The translations under genes and the position numbers were made by a program. This document shows positions 1 through 7,173 of a stretch of 23,756 bases of DNA, in pieces. The DNA is from Actinomycetota bacterium (lineage in GTDB: Bacteria; Actinomycetota; Nitriliruptoria; Euzebyales; Egibacteraceae), in NCBI GenBank assembly GCA_019347785.1, contig JAHWKQ010000005.1, forward strand, positions 1-23,756, written 5' to 3'. The notes beneath the pieces are model-generated. The model ran no database searches. It was not told where the DNA came from and saw only the letters and a list, made by a program, of their open reading frames with translations. Each line of letters starts with the position of its first letter. Position 1 is the stretch's first letter.

Positions 1-255
1 CGCGATGGCCGTGAGGCCGCCGAGGGCGATGCCGGAGAAGACGCCGACCTTGCCGTAGCTGGCCAGGCGGGGGTTGCTCAGCGCCTGCCCGGTGACCCAC
101 ACCCCGATGGACACCAGCGTGCCGATCACGCACGCGAGCAGGACGTAGAAGGCCACGCCGCCGCCCAGCTCGACCAGCGTCTCGGTCAGCGGCAGCGCGT
201 CGGGGTCGGGGGAGATGTCGAAGGCGGAGAGGGCGATGACGGCGAGGGCGTTCAT
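1..255 (-). CDS. Small integral membrane protein, DUF6112/VirB2-like (partial, runs off the left edge)
   Basis: The visible 85 residues begin MNALAVIALSAFDISPDPDA. A short extracytoplasmic-looking stretch is followed by a hydrophobic segment at about residues 31-55, a polar turn (GQALSNPRLASYGK) and the start of a second hydrophobic segment. This two-helix layout with a central S/N-rich loop resembles the small DUF6112-type or VirB2/TrbC-like membrane proteins that lie beside MinD/ParA ATPases in actinobacterial conjugation or secretion loci; the family name comes from memory and is uncertain. The ATG at 255-253 overlaps the TGA of the upstream ATPase gene (254-252), an ATGA junction that implies translational coupling. 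The C-terminus and any further genes of the locus lie outside the window. It could also be an unrelated two-TM protein. Confidence 0.6.
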   Translation of the reverse strand, partial: MNALAVIALSAFDISPDPDALPLTETLVELGGGVAFYVLLACVIGTLVSIGVWVTGQALSNPRLASYGKVGVFSGIALGGLTAIA

Positions 256-1310
256 GGCGCTTCCTGGCTGGCCGCCTGGAACCCGTCGGCCACGGCAGCG
301 GCCAGCTCCACGTAGGCGGTCCGGGTCCGTGGGCGCAGGTCATCCAGCGAGGCCTGGGCCCCGTCGTGCATGTGCTGGTCCTCGGGGATGCGCACGACGG
401 CGCGGCAGCGGTCCGCGAAGTGGCGCTCGACCCGGTCCAGCTGCACCCGCCGGGTCGGACCGACGCGGTTGACGGCCGCCACCGCCTGACTCGTGAGGAA
501 GGCGTAGCCGTGCTGGTCGAGCCAGTCCAGGGTCTGGGCGGCGGCGCGCGCGCCGTCCAGCGAGGGGGCCACCACGACGACGAGCTGGTCGGCGGCGTCC
601 AGGATGCCGCGTGTGGCCGAGTGCAGGATGCCGGTGCCCGTGTCGACCAGCACGAGGTTGTAGTGCACGGCGAGCAGCTCCAGCGCCTCCTCGTGGTCGT
701 CGCGCCCGAGCCCGTCGGTGATGCGCGGGTTGTCGTCGGAGGCGACGACCTCCAGCCGCGACGGGGCCTGTGACGTGTAGCGGCGGACGTCGGGGTAGCC
801 CTTGACCTGCGCCCGGTCGTCGAGCAGGTCGCCGATCGTCGCGTCGCAGTCCCGGGGCACCCGGTACGCGAGGCTGCCGGCGTCGGGGTTTCCGTCCACC
901 GCCACCACCCGGTCGCCGCGCAGGGAAGCGAACGTGTGGCCCAGCATGAGCGTCGTGGTCGTCTTGCCGACCCCTCCCTTGCGCGACAGCACGGCCACCC
1001 GCTGGCAGCCGCGGGTCGACGCGGTGACCCGCGACATGGTGGCGCGGTCCCGCTGCTCACGACGCGACGGTCCCAGGTTCACGTGCCCGCCGGTCAGCTC
1101 GTACAGCCCCCGGCGCCAGCCGTGCTCGGGCCGCGGGCGCACGGGGCGAAGCATCGCCGCCTCGGTGAACGCGGCGGCGCCACCCGGCGCGCCCCGCGTC
1201 GTGGCGCCGCCCCCGGGCCGCGGGACGGGATCGACCGGCCCGGGGGTGCGCCCGAGCGGCACGGGGCCCTCACCCGTCGGCGACTCCGGCCAGGTCGTCG
1301 AGCGGACCAT
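252..1310 (-). CDS. MinD/ParA-family ATPase with N-terminal extension
   Basis: The product is 352 aa, a deviant Walker A (SIMIBI-class) ATPase. The Walker A motif KGGVGKTT is at residues 111-118, with the signature Lys at 111. VDGNPDAGSL (138-147) is the switch I region and LVLVDTGTG (219-227) is Walker B. The first ~100 residues are a Pro/Gly/Arg-rich extension. They include LYELTGGHVNLGPS (69-82), a conserved lead-in known from actinobacterial ATPases linked to ESX/type VII or conjugation-like loci (EspI-like proteins). The ATPase probably positions or energises a membrane assembly rather than segregating a chromosome, because the next gene overlaps it (ATGA at 252-255) and encodes a small membrane protein. 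The ATG at 1310 has GGGGGA a few bases upstream. No ParB-like partner is visible. The family is certain; the system is inferred. Confidence 0.88.
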   Translation of the reverse strand: MVRSTTWPESPTGEGPVPLGRTPGPVDPVPRPGGGATTRGAPGGAAAFTEAAMLRPVRPRPEHGWRRGLYELTGGHVNLGPSRREQRDRATMSRVTASTRGCQRVAVLSRKGGVGKTTTTLMLGHTFASLRGDRVVAVDGNPDAGSLAYRVPRDCDATIGDLLDDRAQVKGYPDVRRYTSQAPSRLEVVASDDNPRITDGLGRDDHEEALELLAVHYNLVLVDTGTGILHSATRGILDAADQLVVVVAPSLDGARAAAQTLDWLDQHGYAFLTSQAVAAVNRVGPTRRVQLDRVERHFADRCRAVVRIPEDQHMHDGAQASLDDLRPRTRTAYVELAAAVADGFQAASQEAP

Positions 1311-1327
1311 GACATCCCCCGTGGCTG

Positions 1328-1356
1328 TAGTTACGCCAATGAACTTCTGTGCCCAA
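1328..1356 (-). promoter_or_regulatory. Candidate promoter of the MinD/ParA gene
   Basis: On the minus strand TTGGGC (1356-1351) and TAACTA (1333-1328) are separated by 17 bp. Transcription would begin near 1321, leaving a leader of about 11 nt that carries the purine run GGGGGA. The assignment rests only on sequence match and spacing. Confidence 0.4.
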
Positions 1357-1407
1357 GGCTACACAGGCACGCGTCCGTGACCTAGGAACGCGACCCGGAG
1401 CCGGCCG

Positions 1408-3039
1408 TCACGGGAGGCGGACGATGACCCCCTCGTCGCCCCCCAGCCGCAGGGCCGACAGGTCGACGGCGGCCGGCTCCCGCCCCGCGTCGGTCGACAC
1501 GTCCAGGCGCCCCGAGGCCGGCAGCCCCAGCCCCGCCGCATCGAGGACGGTGGCGTCCGCGGAGAAGTTCAAGGCCACCATGACCCGCTCGCCGCGCAGG
1601 AAGACCAGCAGGTCGTCGCCGGCGTCCAGCGCGCGGTAGGCGCCCTCCCGGAGCGCCTCGCTGTCCCGGCGGTAGGCGAGCAGCCTGCGGTACAGCGACA
1701 GCGTCGACGCCGGGTCGGCGGACTGCGTGGCGACGTTGAGTCGCTCGGCGTGGGACTGCACCGGCAGCCACGGCGTCCCCGTCGTGAACCCCGCCCCGGG
1801 CCCGGCCGCCGACGGCGGCTCCCACGGGATCGGGGTGCGCTGGGGGTCGCGCCCGTCAACGTCCACGACCGTTTCGGGCGGCACCTCGCCGTCGGGCAGC
1901 CCCAGCTCCTCGCCCTGGTACAAAAAGGGCGTTCCCCGCAACGTCAGCACCAGCATGCCGGCGACGCGGGCACGTGCGGCGCTGTCGCCGGCGCCCTCGG
2001 CGTAGCGGGTCGCCGTCCGTGAGTGGTCGTGGTTGTTGAGGAACCACGCCGGCCAGGTCGCCGGCGTGGCGAGCGTCTCGAACTCCTCGATCACGGACCG
2101 GAAGGCCGCCGCCTTCCACGGCTGGTGGACGAAGACGAAGTTGTGCGCCAGATGCAGCTCGTCACCGTTCGCCACGTACCGGACGAGGCGCCGCTGGTCC
2201 AGCAGGTAGACCTCGCCGATGATCACCCGGTCGCCGTAGTCCTCGACCACCCTGCGGACGGCGCGCAGGCGGTCGTGACCGGTCGGCCAGTCCTGGTCGT
2301 GAAGCGTCGCCAGGGGCCCGGACGCCGGCACCGGGGGCAGCACCGTCCGCCTGTGCTCGGGGTCCATCTCCTTGTGGACGTCGGGCAGCTCGGGGTCCTT
2401 GCCCAGCCTGTGGGCGACGTCGATGCGGAAGCCGTCGACCCCGCGCTCCAGCCAGAAGCGCAGTGTGTCGTGCATGGCGGCCTCGACCTGCGGGTTGTCC
2501 CAGTTCAGATCTGGCTGCTCGGGCAGGAACGAGTGCAGGTACCACTGGGCGGTCGGCTCGTCCCACGTCCAGGCGCGCCCGGCGCGCGGGAACGCCGACA
2601 GCCAGTTGTTCGGCGGGCCCCCGTCGGGGGCGGGGTCGCGCCAGACGTACCAGTCGCGCCTGGGGTCGTCGCGGCTGGATCGCGACTGCTGGAACCACGG
2701 GTGGCGGTCGGAGGTGTGGTTGGGCACCCAGTCGATGACGACCCGGATGCCGCGGCGGTGGGCCTGCGCCACCAGCTCGTCGAAGTCGTCCAGGGTCCCG
2801 AACAGCTCGTGCACGCCGGTGTAGTCGCTCACGTCGTAGCCGAAGTCGGCCATGGGCGACGGGTAGAACGGCGAGAGCCAGATCGCGTCCACCCCCAGCG
2901 AGCCCGGTGTCCCGTCGTTGAGGTAGTCCAGTCGGGCGGTGATCCCTGGCAGGTCCCCGACCCCGTCGCCGTCGGAGTCGCTGAAGCTGCGCGGGTAGAT
3001 CTGGTAGATCGTCCCGTGCTGCCACCACGTGCCGGTCAT
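1408..3039 (-). CDS. GH13 alpha-glucosidase / oligo-1,6-glucosidase
   Basis: The product is 543 aa, full length for the cytoplasmic alpha-glucosidase branch of GH13, which releases glucose from the non-reducing ends of malto- or isomalto-oligosaccharides. All catalytic blocks are visible. A DxDxDG-type Ca2+ loop (DSDGDGVGDL) is at 21-30, region I DWVPNHTS at 103-110, and region V QPDLNW at 175-180. Region II GFRIDVAH carries the nucleophile D207, region III IIGEVYLL the acid/base E276, and region IV NNHDHSR the transition-state Asp D338. The C-terminal ~100 residues look like the beta-sandwich domain. There is no signal peptide. The ATG at 3039 lacks a clear Shine-Dalgarno. No sugar transporter or LacI-type regulator lies beside it, so the physiological substrate cannot be narrowed from context; sucrose- or trehalose-active relatives are possible. 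Confidence 0.9.
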   Translation of the reverse strand: MTGTWWQHGTIYQIYPRSFSDSDGDGVGDLPGITARLDYLNDGTPGSLGVDAIWLSPFYPSPMADFGYDVSDYTGVHELFGTLDDFDELVAQAHRRGIRVVIDWVPNHTSDRHPWFQQSRSSRDDPRRDWYVWRDPAPDGGPPNNWLSAFPRAGRAWTWDEPTAQWYLHSFLPEQPDLNWDNPQVEAAMHDTLRFWLERGVDGFRIDVAHRLGKDPELPDVHKEMDPEHRRTVLPPVPASGPLATLHDQDWPTGHDRLRAVRRVVEDYGDRVIIGEVYLLDQRRLVRYVANGDELHLAHNFVFVHQPWKAAAFRSVIEEFETLATPATWPAWFLNNHDHSRTATRYAEGAGDSAARARVAGMLVLTLRGTPFLYQGEELGLPDGEVPPETVVDVDGRDPQRTPIPWEPPSAAGPGAGFTTGTPWLPVQSHAERLNVATQSADPASTLSLYRRLLAYRRDSEALREGAYRALDAGDDLLVFLRGERVMVALNFSADATVLDAAGLGLPASGRLDVSTDAGREPAAVDLSALRLGGDEGVIVRLP

Positions 3040-3063
3040 GCGTCAGACATTCGCCGGCGGGTC

Positions 3064-3069
3064 AGGATA
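3064..3069 (-). promoter_or_regulatory. Candidate -10 element for the GH13 gene
   Basis: The minus strand reads TATCCT at 3069-3064, 24 nt before the ATG at 3039. It fits TANNNT, but no convincing -35 lies 16-18 bp upstream. It shares the divergent intergenic space with the sulfotransferase promoter. Confidence 0.3.
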
Positions 3070-3115
3070 CGGCCACCCCGGCCGGCCCCCCGGTGGGTCC
3101 GGCCACGATCTCGCC

Positions 3116-3121
3116 TATACT
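3116..3121 (+). promoter_or_regulatory. Candidate -10 element (TATACT) for a leaderless sulfotransferase mRNA
   Basis: TATACT matches the TATAAT consensus at five of six positions. It ends nine bases before the ATG at 3131, so transcription would start at or within a few bases of the initiation codon. No Shine-Dalgarno lies between, which is consistent with leaderless initiation, common in actinobacteria. Confidence 0.45.
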
Positions 3122-3130
3122 CGCCGCTCA

Positions 3131-3880
3131 ATGGCTCATCCCAGTGGTCCCGCCTGGCTCGGGATCGGCGCGCAGCGCTCGGGCACGACCTGGTTCACCG
3201 ACCTGCTGTGCCAGCACCCGCGCGTCGCCCTGGGCAAGAACCGCCGCAAGGAGCAGCACTTCCTGACGATCCCCCTGGCGCACGGCTGGCGGCCGGAGTA
3301 CCGGGAGGAGTACCTGCGCCTGTTCTACGGGGGCAGGATGCGCCGCGGCGAGTTCACCCCCGCGTACCTGCGCTCCCCGTGGGTCCCGGCCGTGGCGGCG
3401 GAGGTGCTGCGACCCCGCGCGCCGATCGTCGTGCTGTTGCGGGACCCGATCGAGCGCTACATCTCGGCGATGCGCCTGGCGCGCTCCAACAAGACGATGC
3501 CCGAGGCGCCGCCCACACAGGCCCTGCGACGCTGGTCCCAGCGTGCCGGCGGCGGCGGCGTGTGGGCCGGGATGTACGCCAGCCAGCTCGAGGGTTGGGC
3601 CTCGGTGTGCGGGCGCGAGCGGATCGTCGTGCAGCAGTACGAGCAGATGGTGAAGGACCCCCAGGCGACGGTGGACGTCGTGTGGCGGGCCATGGGGCTG
3701 GAGCCCGTGCCGCTGTCCGGCATCGACCGGCCCAGCTGGACGAGCCGGCCGTCGTCGGGCGGCTGGGACATCGATGCGGTGCCGGGCTTCCGTGACCAGC
3801 TGCGTCACCTGTACGCCCCCGAGGTCAAGCGCCTCGTCGAGTGGGGCATCCGCCCCGAGCTCTGGCCCAACTTCGCCTGA
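3131..3880 (+). CDS. PAPS-dependent sulfotransferase-family protein
   Basis: The product is 249 aa and contains the sulfotransferase fold signatures. The 5'-phosphosulfate loop is GAQRSGTTW (13-21), which binds PAPS. The 3'-phosphate site is LLRDPIERYISAMRL (102-116), with R104 and S112 in the expected places. GEFTPAYL (73-80) and YEQMVKDP further on are typical of the bacterial carbohydrate/lipid sulfotransferase group. The acceptor cannot be predicted; glycolipids, polysaccharides and small hydroxylated metabolites are all known in the family. The start at 3131 is preferred over an in-frame one at 3029. It places the P-loop about 12 residues from the N-terminus, as in relatives, and sits just after a TATACT -10 box, whereas the longer form would read through that promoter. 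No PAPS-synthesis gene is nearby. It converges with the acyl-CoA synthetase gene, only 17 bp away. Confidence 0.85.
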   Translation: MAHPSGPAWLGIGAQRSGTTWFTDLLCQHPRVALGKNRRKEQHFLTIPLAHGWRPEYREEYLRLFYGGRMRRGEFTPAYLRSPWVPAVAAEVLRPRAPIVVLLRDPIERYISAMRLARSNKTMPEAPPTQALRRWSQRAGGGGVWAGMYASQLEGWASVCGRERIVVQQYEQMVKDPQATVDVVWRAMGLEPVPLSGIDRPSWTSRPSSGGWDIDAVPGFRDQLRHLYAPEVKRLVEWGIRPELWPNFA

Positions 3881-3897
3881 CGCCCCTCCCCCGCGCC

Positions 3898-5793
3898 TCA
3901 CCCCTCGCGGGAGGCCAGCTCGCCCAGGGCGCCGCGGACCTCGTCGAGGACGTCGGGGTCCTCGATGGTCGACGGCACGTCGATCTCCTTGCCGTCGGCG
4001 ATGTCGCGCATCGGAGCCCGCAGGATCTTGCCCGAGCGGGTCTTGGGCAGGCGGTCGACGACCCTGATGTCCTTGAGCGCCGCGATGGCGCCGACCTCGT
4101 CGCGGACCTTTGCGGACAGCTCGGCGGAGATCTCGGCGGTGTCGCGCTCCACACCCGCACTGAGCACGACCAGCCCCACGGGCATCTGGCCCTTCATCTC
4201 GTCGGCCACCCCGAAGACCGCCGCCTCCGCGACGTCGGGGTGGTCGGCGAGGACCTCCTCCATCGCCCCGGTCGACAGCCGGTGGCCGGCGACGTTCATC
4301 ACGTCGTCGACCCGGCCGAGCACCCAGACGTAGCCGTCCTCGTCGATCTTGCCCCCGTCCTCGGTGAAGTAGTAGCCGGGGTAGACGCTGAAGTAGTCCT
4401 CCACGAAGCGCTCGTCGTCGTTCCACAGGGTGGTCATGGTGCCCGGCGGCAGCGGCAGCTTGACGGTCAGCATCCCGTCCTGTCCGGCATCGGCCGGGTC
4501 GCCCTCCTCGGTGAGGACGCGCACGTCGTAGCCGGGCACCGGCTTGGTCGCCGAGCCGGGCTTGATCCGCAGCGGCTCGATGCCCATGGGGTTGGCGACG
4601 ATCGCCCAGGCCGTCTCGGTCTGCCACCAGTGGTCGATGACGGGACGCTGCAGCAGCTCGCTGGCCCAGTGGTAGGTGTCCGGGTCGAGCCGCTCGCCGG
4701 CCAGGAACAGCATCCGGAAACCCGCCAGGTCGTGGTCGGCGAGAAGCTCCCCCTTGGGGTCGGCCTGCTTGATCGCGCGGAAGGCGGTCGGCGCCGTGAA
4801 CAGGGCCTTGACGCCGTGCTCGGCGATCACGCGCCAGAAGGCCCCGGCGTCGGGCGTGCCCACCGGCTTGCCCTCGAAGACGACCGTGGTGCAGCCGGTC
4901 AGCAGGGGCGCGTACACGATGTAGGAGTGCCCGACGACCCAGCCCACGTCCGAGTAGGTCCACCAGACGTCGCCCGGGTGCACGTCGTAGACGTTCTCCA
5001 GGCTCCACCGCATGGCGACGGCGTGGCCGCCGTTGTCCCGCACGATGCCCTTGGGCCTGCCGGTGGTGCCCGACGTGTAGAGGATGTACAGGGGATCGGT
5101 GGCCGCGACCGGGACGCAGTCGGCGGGCTCGGCGTCGGCGACGACCTCGTGCCAGTCCAGGTCGCGGCCCTCGGTGAGCTCGGCGGGGGCCTGCGGGCGC
5201 TGCAGGACGACGCACGTCGACGGCGGGTGCTCGGCCACCTGCAGGGCTCGGTCCACGAGCGGCATGTACTCGACCACACGGCCGGCCTCGATGCCGCACG
5301 ACGCCGTCACGAGCAGGGTCGGCCGGGCGTCGTCGACGCGCTTGGCCAGCTCCTTCGCGGCGAAGCCCCCGAACACGACGGAGTGCACCGCCCCCAGCCG
5401 GGCGCACGCCAGCATGGCCACGACGGCCTCGGGGACCATCGGCATGTAGATCACGACGGTGTCGCCTCTGGTGACTCCCTGGGCGGCGAGAGCGCCGGCG
5501 AAACGGGCGACCTCGTCGCGCAGCTCGGCGTAGGTCAGGCGCCGCAGGGTGTCGGTCACGGGGCTGTCGTAGACCAGCGCGGGCTGGCCTCCCCGGCCGG
5601 ACTCGACATGGCGGTCGACGGCGTTGTAGCAGGTGTTCAGCTCCCCGCCCACGAACCATCTGGTGAAGGGGCTGTCGCTGTCGTCCAGGACGCGCTCGGG
5701 CGGCCGGTACCAGCTGATGCCCTGCGCGGCCTGTCCCCAGAACCCCTCGGGGTCGGAGACACTGCGGGTGAAGGCGTCCTCGTAGGCACCCAT
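3898..5793 (-). CDS. prpE: Propionyl-CoA synthetase-like acyl-CoA synthetase (AMP-forming)
   Basis: The product is 631 aa, close to the usual PrpE length (about 628). It converts a short-chain acid, CoA and ATP to acyl-CoA, AMP and PPi through an acyl-adenylate. An ACAS-type N-terminal segment (about 5-60) precedes the adenylation domain. Visible core motifs are A3 LYTSGTTGRPKG (238-249), A5 HWWQTETAW (388-396), A8 GRVDDVMNVAGHRLS (493-507) and A10 PKTRSGKILR (583-592), whose K589 is the adenylation-half-reaction lysine and the usual site of acetylation control. The overall pattern (FWGQAAQGISWY, NTCYNAVDRHV) favours PrpE over Acs, but acetate or other C3-C4 acids are possible. The start at 5793 is chosen because GAGGAG lies 7 nt upstream; an in-frame upstream start at 5865 adds a low-complexity Arg-rich tail. 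No methylcitrate or methylmalonyl genes accompany it here. Confidence 0.88.
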   Translation of the reverse strand: MGAYEDAFTRSVSDPEGFWGQAAQGISWYRPPERVLDDSDSPFTRWFVGGELNTCYNAVDRHVESGRGGQPALVYDSPVTDTLRRLTYAELRDEVARFAGALAAQGVTRGDTVVIYMPMVPEAVVAMLACARLGAVHSVVFGGFAAKELAKRVDDARPTLLVTASCGIEAGRVVEYMPLVDRALQVAEHPPSTCVVLQRPQAPAELTEGRDLDWHEVVADAEPADCVPVAATDPLYILYTSGTTGRPKGIVRDNGGHAVAMRWSLENVYDVHPGDVWWTYSDVGWVVGHSYIVYAPLLTGCTTVVFEGKPVGTPDAGAFWRVIAEHGVKALFTAPTAFRAIKQADPKGELLADHDLAGFRMLFLAGERLDPDTYHWASELLQRPVIDHWWQTETAWAIVANPMGIEPLRIKPGSATKPVPGYDVRVLTEEGDPADAGQDGMLTVKLPLPPGTMTTLWNDDERFVEDYFSVYPGYYFTEDGGKIDEDGYVWVLGRVDDVMNVAGHRLSTGAMEEVLADHPDVAEAAVFGVADEMKGQMPVGLVVLSAGVERDTAEISAELSAKVRDEVGAIAALKDIRVVDRLPKTRSGKILRAPMRDIADGKEIDVPSTIEDPDVLDEVRGALGELASREG

Positions 5794-5855
5794 GTCGTCG
5801 CTCCTCGTCCGCCGGCTCGCGCCGCGCGGGCGTCGGCCGCGTGGCGTGGGAGCCA

Positions 5856-5884
5856 TCCGTACCAAAGCGCTGGCATCGGGGCAA
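5856..5884 (-). promoter_or_regulatory. Weak candidate promoter of the acyl-CoA synthetase gene
   Basis: The minus strand has TTGCCC (5884-5879), a 17-bp spacer and TACGGA (5861-5856). The -10 lacks the final T of the consensus, so this is tentative. It lies 63 bp before the start codon. Confidence 0.3.
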
Positions 5885-5894
5885 GGGGGTCGAG

Positions 5895-5916
5895 GCCCCG
5901 AGCCTCGGCGCGGGGC
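5895..5916 (-). terminator. Candidate hairpin terminator after the acyltransferase gene
   Basis: GCCCCG and CGGGGC form a 6-bp GC stem around a 10-nt loop, directly after the TGA at 5919-5917. There is no T-tract, as is often the case in very GC-rich actinobacteria, so termination is not certain. Confidence 0.35.
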
Positions 5917-6987
5917 TCAGCCGCCGGCGGCGAGCGCGGCGGCGGTCACGCGCTCCCGCTCGCTCAGCGACGGGGCGGCGGCCAGCAGATGCACGGTGGG
6001 CTCCACGTAGTTGTAGCCCAGTAGCGTCTCCATGCCGACCGCGCTCATCCAGTCCAGCTCGGCGAAGTGGCCGCCGGCCAGCAGCCGCTCGAGCGCCGCG
6101 GCCTCGATGAGCCGCCCCGGGGAGTAGCGGGCCCACGGCGTGGCGAACCGCCCGTCCAGCAGCCGGTAGCTGCGCCCGTCGAGCAGGGCGACCGTGTAGG
6201 CGGCGAGCTCCCGCTCCAGCCACAGCAGTCCGACCTCGACCTCCCCCCGATGCGCGTGCTGCAGGATGCTGTCGCGCCACAGCCACAGCCCGACCGCCGT
6301 GTCCAGGTCGCTGCGCCGGCCCCGGTCGTGCTCGCGCCGCCGGTGCACCGCCTCGATCTGTCCCAGGACGGCGGTGATCCGCTCCGGGTCGCGGACGTGC
6401 TCGACGGACAGGTCGACGCCGTCGGCCACGATCCGGCCGCGGGCCCGGCGCAACTGCTTGCGCAGCCCCTTGCCGAGGTAGGCCTCCAGGCGGCGGTCCG
6501 CGCCGAGCAACAGCTTGGGGATGCCCTCGGCGGGCACGACGCGGACCCGGGGCAGCGTGGCGACGAGCCGCTCCGCGACCGGGTCCGTGGGGGGCAGGTG
6601 CTCCAGGCGCAGGACCCACGGCTGGTCGAGCCGCCCGAGCCGCACACGGATGGCGTCGGCCAGCGCCGTCGCCCCCCGGGGGGTGCGGGCGGGCAGGCGG
6701 CAGCGGCCGCCGCCGGACTGGCCGAGCCCGCCGATCTCCAGCCAGCCCGGACGCTGCAGGCACCCCAGCAGCGCCGCGGCCACGGGGCGGCCGCCCCGCG
6801 GCTCCCGGACGACCAGCGACCACGGCCCGTGCTCGGGCGCCGCCCGCCCCCAGCACTGGAGCCAGACGCGGCGGGCGGTGATGGGCGTCGCCGTCGCCGC
6901 GTGCAGCTCGTCCAGCTGGGTCCCCAGCCGCTGCAGCGCCGCCGCGCCGTGTTGGCTCTCGACGCTCGACCGGGCGGTGTCCGTCAC
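5917..6987 (-). CDS. BcsL/CelD-like GNAT acyltransferase (Acetyltransf_6 type)
   Basis: The product is 356 aa. It resembles the double-GNAT 'BioF2-like/CelD-BcsL' proteins often found near exopolysaccharide or cell-envelope genes. An N-terminal half contains W..CWG..AP..GPW.LVVRE (42-62), the usual opening of this family. A Lys/Arg-rich helix AYLGKGLRKQLRRARGRI (169-186) begins the second half. It is followed by an acyl-CoA-fold core with WLERELAAYTVALLDG and a C-terminal stretch ending near LLGYNYVEPTVHLL. The substrate cannot be told from the sequence. The start is GTG at 6987; upstream codons in this frame contain no ATG or GTG near enough to replace it, and the Shine-Dalgarno is poor. The gene follows the cyclic-di-GMP enzyme on the same strand after 186 bp that contain a strong hairpin, so it is probably a separate transcript. 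A FemAB-type aminoacyltransferase is the main alternative. Confidence 0.72.
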   Translation of the reverse strand: MTDTARSSVESQHGAAALQRLGTQLDELHAATATPITARRVWLQCWGRAAPEHGPWSLVVREPRGGRPVAAALLGCLQRPGWLEIGGLGQSGGGRCRLPARTPRGATALADAIRVRLGRLDQPWVLRLEHLPPTDPVAERLVATLPRVRVVPAEGIPKLLLGADRRLEAYLGKGLRKQLRRARGRIVADGVDLSVEHVRDPERITAVLGQIEAVHRRREHDRGRRSDLDTAVGLWLWRDSILQHAHRGEVEVGLLWLERELAAYTVALLDGRSYRLLDGRFATPWARYSPGRLIEAAALERLLAGGHFAELDWMSAVGMETLLGYNYVEPTVHLLAAAPSLSERERVTAAALAAGG

Positions 6988-7106
6988 GGCGGCACCGCTG
7001 TCGGCGGCCGGTCCGGGCCCGGGGTGCCACCGCCCCGGGTCCGACGCGGGCCATGTGTGCGGATCGGTGTCGATGTGGCCCTCCCAGCCCGCCCTGTCCC
7101 ACGAGT

Positions 7107-7139
7107 GCGGTCTGGCCGCGCCCGCGTCCGCCAGACCGC
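7107..7139. terminator. Perfect 10-bp inverted repeat between the cyclic-di-GMP gene and the acyltransferase gene
   Basis: GCGGTCTGGC (7107-7116) and GCCAGACCGC (7130-7139) pair perfectly around a 13-nt loop. The structure begins 34 bp after the stop codon of the GGDEF-EAL gene, a natural place for a factor-independent terminator. It has no poly-T tail on either strand, so it could alternatively be a processing site or an operator. Confidence 0.45.
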
Positions 7140-7173
7140 GTTACGGCTTCCGTGGACAAGGTCGGCAGCAGGC

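Noticed and set aside
3841..6024. A 727-codon plus-strand frame antisense to the acyl-CoA synthetase gene
   Set aside because: The composition is His/Val/Asp/Gly-rich, typical of the antisense of GC-rich genes, and no motif is present. The opposite strand is a complete, conserved enzyme.
3128..7159. A 1343-codon open frame on the minus strand
   Set aside because: It overlaps the sulfotransferase, acyl-CoA synthetase and acyltransferase genes out of frame, and its product is Arg/Gly/Ala-rich with no domain. It is a by-product of very high GC.
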